Origin: Nitriliruptoraceae bacterium
Lineage (GTDB): Bacteria; Actinomycetota; Nitriliruptoria; Nitriliruptorales; Nitriliruptoraceae
DNA length: 12,200 nt
Reading direction: 5' to 3'
Assembly: GCA_007125475.1 (NCBI GenBank)
Contig: SLDB01000220.1
Location: 1 to 12,200, forward strand
A program made the position numbers and the translations under genes. A model generated the notes under the pieces. It was given only the letters and a program-made list of their open reading frames with translations, was not told where the DNA came from and ran no database searches. Of this stretch, positions 7,525 through 12,200 are shown in pieces (position 1 is the stretch's first letter; each line of letters starts with the position of its first letter).

Positions 7525-8475
7525 CCCGTCCAGCGCCGCTTCGGGCAACGCGACCGGCAGCCCGGCCCGGCCCGCGGCGGCCGCGAGGTCGTCGCCGAGC
7601 GGCTCGACGAGGTGGATCGGCTCGCCGCTCACCGGGTGGGTGAACGCCAGCACCGCCGCGTGCAGGAACGGCCGCTTCAACCCCATCGCCCGGGCCACTC
7701 CCCCGGTGGTCCCGTACACCGCGTCCCCGACGATGCCGTGTCCGATGGCGGCGAGGTGGACCCGGATCTGGTGGGTACGTCCGGTGTGCAGACGGCATGC
7801 GAGCACCGCGACGGCCACCGGTGGGTCGAGCGCGACCTCGGCGGTCGCGGTGACGTGGTACCGGGTCACCGCCTCACGCCCCGACGGGGTGACCGCGTAC
7901 CGCGTCCGGTGGTGCGGGTCGCGCCCGATCGGGGCGTCGATCCGGCCACGCTCGGCGCTCGGTACGCCACGGACCACGGCGACGTAGCCGCGGCGGACCC
8001 GTCGTTGCTGCAATGCCGTGACGAGCCCGTGGTGGGCGGCGTCGGACTTCGCGACGACCATCAGCCCCGAGGTGTCACGGTCGAGGCGGTGCACGATCCC
8101 GGGACGGCTGGCACCTCCGGCCGGCGCCAGGTCGACCCCGGCGGCACGGAGCGCGTCGACGAGGGTGTCGGTGGCGTGCCCGGCCCCCGGGTGGGTGACG
8201 AGCCCGGCCGGCTTGGCTACCACGAGCAGGTCGTCGTCCTCGAACCGGACCGGCGGGAGCTCGGGCGGCGGGGCCGGCGTGGCCGGTGTCGGCTCGGAGA
8301 CTTCCACGACCTCGCCGGTCCGCAGCAGCCGGCGCTTGGTGACCGGTTCCCCACCGACGCGGACCTCACCGGCGGTGATCCGGGCCGCCGCACGGCTACG
8401 GGAGGTGTCCAGCCACCGGGCGAGGACGACGTCGAGCCGCGCCCCGTCGTCGCCGGGCTCGACCGCCCACCTCAC
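7510..8475 (-). CDS. rluD: RluA/RluD-family 23S rRNA pseudouridine synthase
   Basis: This enzyme isomerises specific uridines to pseudouridine in RNA, most likely in 23S rRNA. It has 321 residues. An N-terminal S4 RNA-binding domain spans about 12-60 (ARLDVVLARWL through VTKRRLLRTGEVVEV). The catalytic domain contains GIVHRLDRDTSGLMV (127-140) with catalytic D132, then CRLHTGRTHQIRVHL (227-241) and GDAVYG, all diagnostic of the RluA/RluC/RluD group. The exact target site cannot be told from sequence, and the symbol follows the common lspA-rluD pairing. I chose the GTG at 8475-8473 because it overlaps the lspA stop (TGA 8474-8472) by 4 bases. The frame opens further to 8502. No separate ribosome site is visible, so translational coupling to lspA is likely. 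Confidence 0.94.
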   Translation of the reverse strand: MRWAVEPGDDGARLDVVLARWLDTSRSRAAARITAGEVRVGGEPVTKRRLLRTGEVVEVSEPTPATPAPPPELPPVRFEDDDLLVVAKPAGLVTHPGAGHATDTLVDALRAAGVDLAPAGGASRPGIVHRLDRDTSGLMVVAKSDAAHHGLVTALQQRRVRRGYVAVVRGVPSAERGRIDAPIGRDPHHRTRYAVTPSGREAVTRYHVTATAEVALDPPVAVAVLACRLHTGRTHQIRVHLAAIGHGIVGDAVYGTTGGVARAMGLKRPFLHAAVLAFTHPVSGEPIHLVEPLGDDLAAAAGRAGLPVALPEAALDGLLAT

Positions 8476-9044
8476 GCCGCGTCGTCCGGACCGGCACGGC
8501 ACCCGTCGTGGGAGGGGTCGCCCACCTCGGACCGGTGTCGTCGCTCGTCGAGCAGCAGCGCCGTGGCCAGCAGGACGAACCCGACGGTGATCGCGGCGTC
8601 GGCGACGTTGAAGCGGGGGAACGCCCCCCAGGCCACGAAGTCGACGACGTGCCCAGAGCCGAACCCGCCGTCCGGATCGCCGTCACGGAACAGGCGGTCG
8701 AGGGCGTTGCCCACCGCCCCGGCCAGCAGCATCCCGTAGGCCACCACGGCGATCCACGACGGGCTGCGGGGCAGCGAGACGACCACGAGGACGACGACGA
8801 GGACGGTGACGACGAGGAACACCCAGGACGGCGCGGGGAGGCCGAACGCCCCGCCGGGGTTGTAGACCAGCTCCCAGCCGACGTGCGGGCCGAGCCACGC
8901 CACGTACTCGCCAGGCACCAGCCAGGCCTCGGCGAGCTCCTTGGTGAGCTGATCGAGGCCGGCGAGCACGGCCGCGACGGCGAGCCCGACGACGAGCCTG
9001 GCGACCCCGCGGCGCGGCGCGCGAGGCGGACGCTCACCGGTCAC
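8472..9044 (-). CDS. lspA: Lipoprotein signal peptidase (signal peptidase II)
   Basis: This inner-membrane aspartic protease removes the signal peptide from prolipoproteins after diacylglyceryl modification of the cysteine. It has 190 residues with four membrane helices (about 16-32, 72-90, 97-114, 148-165). The family motifs are all present: LDQLTK (D31), YNPGGAFG (N62), GNALDRL with catalytic D116, and FNVADAAI with catalytic D149. The soluble N-terminal tail is short and basic. The GTG at 9044 is the first start in frame after a stop but has no ribosome site of its own. A GGAGG site further upstream instead serves a 9-codon ORF whose stop overlaps this GTG (see the separate entry). The gene ends in a 4-base overlap with rluD. 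Confidence 0.95.
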   Translation of the reverse strand: MTGERPPRAPRRGVARLVVGLAVAAVLAGLDQLTKELAEAWLVPGEYVAWLGPHVGWELVYNPGGAFGLPAPSWVFLVVTVLVVVLVVVSLPRSPSWIAVVAYGMLLAGAVGNALDRLFRDGDPDGGFGSGHVVDFVAWGAFPRFNVADAAITVGFVLLATALLLDERRHRSEVGDPSHDGCRAGPDDAA

Positions 9045-9070
9045 CGGGGCGTCGTCAACGGTCGGGTCAC
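9041..9070 (-). CDS. Possible 9-codon leader ORF coupled to lspA
   Basis: A GTG at 9070-9068 is preceded, with a 6-base spacer, by the strong ribosome site GGAGG (9081-9077). It encodes VTRPLTTPR and stops at TGA 9043-9041, which overlaps the lspA GTG (9044-9042) as GTGA. lspA itself has no visible ribosome site, so ribosomes finishing this peptide may restart at lspA. The alternative is that GGAGG acts at long range or that lspA starts elsewhere. I see no regulatory codon run in the peptide. Confidence 0.35.
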   Translation of the reverse strand: MTRPLTTPR

Positions 9071-9103
9071 TACAAGCCTCCGGTACACCGTGGGGCGGGC
9101 CGG

Positions 9104-9109
9104 ACTCTA
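9104..9109 (-). promoter_or_regulatory. Candidate -10 box for the lspA-rluD operon
   Basis: TAGAGT on the minus strand fits TANNNT and would start transcription near 9097, just ahead of the GGAGG ribosome site. The -35 region is not recognisable. The same hexamer occurs on the opposite strand for the divergent gene. Confidence 0.35.
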
Positions 9110-9146
9110 CCGCCAGTGACGGACCCGTCCCGCGGCGGGCGTCTCC

Positions 9147-9152
9147 TAGAGT
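9147..9152 (+). promoter_or_regulatory. Candidate -10 box for the PLP enzyme gene
   Basis: TAGAGT on the plus strand would start transcription near 9159, giving a leader of about 22 bases that contains the GGAG site (9172-9175) of the gene at 9181. No clear -35 is seen. Confidence 0.35.
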
Positions 9153-9180
9153 GGGTGCTCACACGGCCACCGGAGCGACG

Positions 9181-10452
9181 ATGCCGATCCCCGCACCCGA
9201 GATGCAGCGGATCCTGGACACGCGCGTCGATGGGCGCACCAAGGGGTTCCCGGCCGACGCCGACACCACCGTCGGCGCGCTGGGCGCCCACGGGTGGAAC
9301 GTACTGGCCGGCGACCTCCCCACCCCGGTGCTGGTCCTGGCGGAGTCCGCGTTGGCGAACAACCTGGCGGTGATGGCCGACTGGTGCACCGAGCACGGTG
9401 TCTGGCTGGCACCGCACGGCAAGACCACCATGGCGCCGCAGATCGTCGACCGGCAGTTCGCCCACGGGGCGTGGGCGGTCACCGCCGCCGACACGGTGCA
9501 GGCACGGATCTTCGCCGAGCACGGCGCGGATCGGATCGTGGTGGCGAACCAGGTCGTCGACCCGGCCGGTCTGAGGTGGCTGGCGTCGACCGTCACCGAC
9601 GGGCCCGAGGTGTACGTCCTCGTCGACTCGGCGACCGGTGTCGGACTCCTCGAGTCCGCCCTGGGAGGCGTCGAGGGCCGGCTGCGGGTCCTCCTCGAGC
9701 TCGGGTGCGACGGTGGGCGGTCCGGTGTGCGGACCGCGCAGGAGGCGGCGGCCGTCGCCGCGGCGGTGGCGGGGGCCGACCACCTCGTCCTCGCCGGGGT
9801 CGAGGCGTTCGAGGGCGTGGTTGACGGTGGTGACCCCGCCGCCACCCGGGACGGTGTCGACGCCCTCGTCCGCCGCCTCGCCGACGAGGCCCATCGACTG
9901 CACGACACCGGCGCGTTCGGCGACGTCGACGAGGTGGTGGTCACCGCCGGGGGGAGCTCGTGGTTCGACCGGGTGGCCTCGCTGGTCACCGCGTTGGACC
10001 TGCCGATCGCCACCCGGGTCGTGCTCCGCAGCGGCGGCTACGTCGCGCACGACGACGGCCGCAACCACGAGCTCTCCCCGCTGGACGGTCGCGGCGACGG
10101 CCGGCACGGACTCCGGCCGGCCCTCAGCGTCTTCGCCCACGTGCTCTCCCGCCCCGAGGCGGGGCTCGCCGTCCTCGGGATGGGCAAGCGCGACGTCCCC
10201 TACGACGTCGGTCCCCCACTGCCGTCGACGGTGCACACACCGGCCGGTCCGCGACCGCTGCAGGACGTGCGGATCACCCGGATGTTCGATCAGCACGCCG
10301 TCGCGAGCCTGGGTCCCGGGTCGGAGCTGGCCGTCGGCGACCTCGTGGCGAGCGGGATCGACCATCCCTGCACCGCGTTCGACCGGTGGCGGGTGATCCC
10401 GGTCGTCGACGACGACCTCACCGTCACCTCCGGGGTGGTCACCTTCTTCTAG
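9181..10452 (+). CDS. PLP- and zinc-dependent D-amino acid dehydratase/aldolase family protein
   Basis: This is a fold type III (alanine racemase N-terminal barrel) enzyme of 423 residues in the D-serine dehydratase / D-threonine aldolase family. PAPHGKTTMAP (77-86 region) carries the PLP lysine, K81, and ELGCDGGRSGVR (173-184) is a typical barrel segment. In the C-terminal beta domain, SGIDHPCTAFDRW (391-403) has the HxC zinc pair H395 and C397, as in eukaryotic D-serine dehydratase. Likely reactions are removal of ammonia from D-serine or a related D-hydroxy amino acid, or retro-aldol cleavage of D-threonine. Sequence does not decide between them. The ATG at 9181 has GGAG 5 bases upstream. 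A GTG at 9151 would overlap the candidate -10 box. It is divergent from lspA, with the small HhH gene 58 bases downstream. Confidence 0.86.
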   Translation: MPIPAPEMQRILDTRVDGRTKGFPADADTTVGALGAHGWNVLAGDLPTPVLVLAESALANNLAVMADWCTEHGVWLAPHGKTTMAPQIVDRQFAHGAWAVTAADTVQARIFAEHGADRIVVANQVVDPAGLRWLASTVTDGPEVYVLVDSATGVGLLESALGGVEGRLRVLLELGCDGGRSGVRTAQEAAAVAAAVAGADHLVLAGVEAFEGVVDGGDPAATRDGVDALVRRLADEAHRLHDTGAFGDVDEVVVTAGGSSWFDRVASLVTALDLPIATRVVLRSGGYVAHDDGRNHELSPLDGRGDGRHGLRPALSVFAHVLSRPEAGLAVLGMGKRDVPYDVGPPLPSTVHTPAGPRPLQDVRITRMFDQHAVASLGPGSELAVGDLVASGIDHPCTAFDRWRVIPVVDDDLTVTSGVVTFF

Positions 10453-10510
10453 TCTCCGCCTCCTCGCTCTCGTTCCCCGTCAGGATGTCGTCCGCTCGGA
10501 GGATGCCACG

Positions 10511-10729
10511 ATGGCCGCCACACCCGACGTGCGTCCGGTCGGAGATCTCCCGGACGAGATCGGCAAGACCGCTGCCCGCGAGCTCTCCCTCCACGGGATC
10601 ACGACCTTGGAAGCGGTCGCGCGCCACTCGCGCCAGCAGCTGCTGGCCATCCACGGCGTCGGCCCCAAGGCGATCCGGATCCTCAGCGAGGCACTCGCCG
10701 CCGAGGGCCGTTTCTTCCCGGAGTCCTGA
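10511..10729 (+). CDS. Small helix-hairpin-helix protein
   Basis: This is a 72-residue protein made of essentially one HhH-type unit. LPDEIGKTAARELSLHGIT (about 13-31) is followed by LLAIHGVGPKAIRILSEAL (about 44-62), in which HGVGPKA is the glycine hairpin that contacts the DNA backbone in HhH proteins. Similar stand-alone proteins are common in actinobacteria, usually annotated only as DNA-binding or HhH-domain proteins with no assigned role. GGAGG (10498-10502) precedes the ATG by 8 bases, a somewhat long spacing. It follows the PLP enzyme gene on the same strand and may share its transcript, although a TANNNT hexamer (TAGTCT, 10450-10455) could give it its own promoter. It converges on the membrane protein gene, and I see no clear terminator in the 50-base gap (10730-10779). 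Confidence 0.8.
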   Translation: MAATPDVRPVGDLPDEIGKTAARELSLHGITTLEAVARHSRQQLLAIHGVGPKAIRILSEALAAEGRFFPES

Positions 10730-10779
10730 CCGCGGCGCCGACGAAGCCTCCATGCGGTGGGACGTCGATGACGGGCAAC

Positions 10780-11406
10780 TCAGTCGCCCTCGCCGGTGAC
10801 CGCCTGCCGTTCCTCGGGGGTGAGTTGGCGCCAGATGCTGCTGAACACCACACCGAGCACGGGGAGCAGGGCGATCGTGACCGCGTGCAACACCCCCATG
10901 AGCAGCAGCATCCCACCGATGCGTCCGGTGAGCCACTGCAGGTGCGCGGCGTTCCCGGAGGCTCCGAGCCATTCCTCGCGGGGCACCACCTGGGTCTCGA
11001 TCAGCACGAACGCGGTGAACACGAGGTAGTAGGCGACGTCGAGCACGCGCAGGAAGTGCTGCGCGGTCGGTGGGTGGGCGGTGAACACGCTGCCGGCGAA
11101 GATGCCTCCGAAGCGGCGGATCAGGGGGCCGAGCACCAGGATCAGCGTGATCAGGATCGCGGTGGTCAGCGCTTCGAGCGCCCACCACGGCCAGGTCACG
11201 CGGCCGTCGACCACCTCCACGAACGCGACGAGGTAGGCGGCGACCGCCAGTAGGCCAGCGAGCGTCCAGCCCACCGTTGCGCGGACCCGACGCCGGTGGG
11301 CACGGTCCTCCTCGATCGAGCGCTGCACCCGTGCGAACAGGTCCGGGCTGACTTCGTAGGTGTCGGCACGGTGCAAGGTGTCGCGCAGCAGCTGTTCGAC
11401 GCTCAT
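10780..11406 (-). CDS. Four-helix membrane protein, candidate anti-sigma factor
   Basis: I do not recognise a named family. The 208-residue protein has a hydrophilic N-terminus of about 44 residues with SPDLFARVQRSIEEDRAHRRR at 20-40. Four predicted membrane helices follow (about 45-66, 74-96, 119-140, 161-187), then a short charged tail. A cytoplasmic N-terminus encoded immediately after a sigma gene (ATG 11406-11404 overlapping the sigma TGA as ATGA) is what membrane anti-sigma factors show. It lacks the HxxxCxxC zinc motif of ZAS proteins. The last helix (LLLMGVLHAVTIALLPVLG) matches that of the truncated gene upstream of the sigma factor, so the two appear paralogous. The anti-sigma role is inferred from context only. 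Confidence 0.75.
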   Translation of the reverse strand: MSVEQLLRDTLHRADTYEVSPDLFARVQRSIEEDRAHRRRVRATVGWTLAGLLAVAAYLVAFVEVVDGRVTWPWWALEALTTAILITLILVLGPLIRRFGGIFAGSVFTAHPPTAQHFLRVLDVAYYLVFTAFVLIETQVVPREEWLGASGNAAHLQWLTGRIGGMLLLMGVLHAVTIALLPVLGVVFSSIWRQLTPEERQAVTGEGD

Positions 11407-12074
11407 GTCCGTCCCTCGAGACGAACCCGCAGCCGATCGAGCCCGCGACGGCAGTGCGTCTTCACCGAGTTCGGGGAGATGGCCAACGTGTCGGCGACCT
11501 CCTGCTCGGAGAGTTCCAGGTAGAAGCGCAGCACCAGGCAGTCGCGTTGCTGTGGCGAGAGCGCGCGGAGCGCGTCGACGACGGCGGCCTGCTGCTCATC
11601 GAGCACGATGCGGTCATCGAGCGCGTCCGGGGAGGCCTCCGGGGTGAGCGCTTCGAAGTGGCGCAGAGACATCAGCCCGCGACGGTTGTGGTCACGCGCG
11701 AGGTTGAGCACGATCGAGCGCAGGTAGGCGGCCGCCCGGCTCCGGTCCTCGATGCGGTCGGTGGCGTGGTGCAGCCGGACGAACGCCTCCTGCACCAGGT
11801 CTTCGGCGGCGTTGCGGTCGTCGGTGAAGAGGCGTGCCAGCCGCACCAGCGCCGCCGATTCCTGCTCGAACAACTCGGTGACCAGCGCATCACCGTCCAG
11901 CTCGGCCAGCCGAGCCGCAGCCTGCTCCGAGGCCTCGGCCGACATCGACGCCGACCGTGCCGGCCCGGCCATCGCCGCCAGGACCGCCTCGGCCACCTCG
12001 AGCCACACCATCGCCGGTGAAGGAGCGACCGCGGCGACACCGGAGGGCTGCAGGGATACGAGGCGAGCCGTCAC
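11403..12074 (-). CDS. ECF-type RNA polymerase sigma factor
   Basis: This is a sigma-70 family regulator with only regions 2 and 4. Region 2 spans about 68-135 and includes the core-binding and -10 recognition helices (DDRNAAEDLVQEAFVRLHHA, 85-104, and AAAYLRSIVLNLARDHNRR). Region 4 spans about 163-218 with the helix-turn-helix LSEQEVADTLAISPNSVKTH (188-207). The start is uncertain. The GTG at 12074 overlaps the previous stop by 4 bases and gives 223 residues, with an unusual Ala/Val-rich N-terminal stretch of 43 residues before M44. The ATG at 11945 (M44) would give 180 residues, nearer the usual ECF size. High GC at third positions in the extension favours it being coding. It overlaps the membrane protein genes on both sides, so all three are probably one operon. 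Confidence 0.92.
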   Translation of the reverse strand: MTARLVSLQPSGVAAVAPSPAMVWLEVAEAVLAAMAGPARSASMSAEASEQAAARLAELDGDALVTELFEQESAALVRLARLFTDDRNAAEDLVQEAFVRLHHATDRIEDRSRAAAYLRSIVLNLARDHNRRGLMSLRHFEALTPEASPDALDDRIVLDEQQAAVVDALRALSPQQRDCLVLRFYLELSEQEVADTLAISPNSVKTHCRRGLDRLRVRLEGRT

Positions 12075-12200
12075 GGCGCTCCCGTCGAGGAGGGACCGGT
12101 CGGTCCGTTGGCTGCGAGGTCACGTCCGAGGCCCAGCAGCCGGCCGATGATCGGCAGGCTCAGGACGTTGAGTCCGTGCAGGACCCCCATGATCAGCAGC
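12071..12200 (-). CDS. C-terminal end of a membrane protein paralogous to the one at 10780-11406 (cut by window edge)
   Basis: This frame is open from the right edge and ends at TGA 12073-12071, overlapping the sigma factor GTG as GTGA. The visible 42 residues begin with a membrane segment, LLIMGVLHGLNVLSLPIIG, followed by a hydrophilic, Gly/Pro/Ser-rich tail ending in GAP. Aligned without gaps to the last helix of the protein downstream of the sigma gene, 10 of 22 residues are identical, including MGVLH, LP and the following G. At DNA level 12177-12200 matches 10886-10909 with 3 differences in 24. The rest of the gene lies outside the window, so start, length and N-terminal domain are unknown. 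Confidence 0.72.
   Translation of the reverse strand, partial: LLIMGVLHGLNVLSLPIIGRLLGLGRDLAANGPTGPSSTGAP

Overview
The window comes from a chromosome with very high GC content and strong GC preference at third codon positions. Most starts are GTG or ATG and many gene joins are 4-base overlaps (GTGA or ATGA). The gene content is actinobacterial: an lspA-rluD-dnaE-hisD-hisC order, a DnaE1-type replicase with an intact PHP domain, a stand-alone zinc enzyme of the mycothiol-dependent maleylpyruvate isomerase (MDMPI) fold, and TANNNT-type -10 boxes with little or no leader. I infer Actinomycetota, possibly a deep-branching class such as Acidimicrobiia. The sequence alone does not settle the class. 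I see no mobile element, CRISPR array, tRNA or rRNA.

Layout. (1) 1-1755, minus strand: hisD followed by hisC with a 4-base overlap, the start of a histidine operon that runs off the left edge. (2) 1756-1879: a divergent promoter region. (3) 1880-3738, plus strand: an MFS exporter whose stop overlaps the start of an MDMPI-fold zinc protein. (4) 3739-3780: a short convergent gap with a GC-rich hairpin. (5) 3781-9070, minus strand: lspA (with a possible 9-codon leader ORF), then rluD overlapping it, then a gap of about 207 bases carrying nested inverted repeats, then dnaE. (6) 9071-9180: a second divergent promoter region. (7) 9181-10729, plus strand: a PLP enzyme of the D-serine dehydratase / D-threonine aldolase family and a 72-residue helix-hairpin-helix protein. 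(8) 10780-12200, minus strand: an ECF-type sigma factor between two membrane protein genes, with 4-base overlaps on both sides. The upstream one is cut by the window edge.

Most of the window is housekeeping: histidine synthesis, replication, lipoprotein processing and rRNA modification. The least conventional part is the right end. The two membrane proteins flanking the sigma gene look like paralogues, since their last membrane segments match closely. This suggests a compact sigma / paired-membrane-regulator module without a visible zinc anti-sigma motif. The nested inverted repeats upstream of dnaE and the leader ORF that would couple to lspA are the other two items worth following up.
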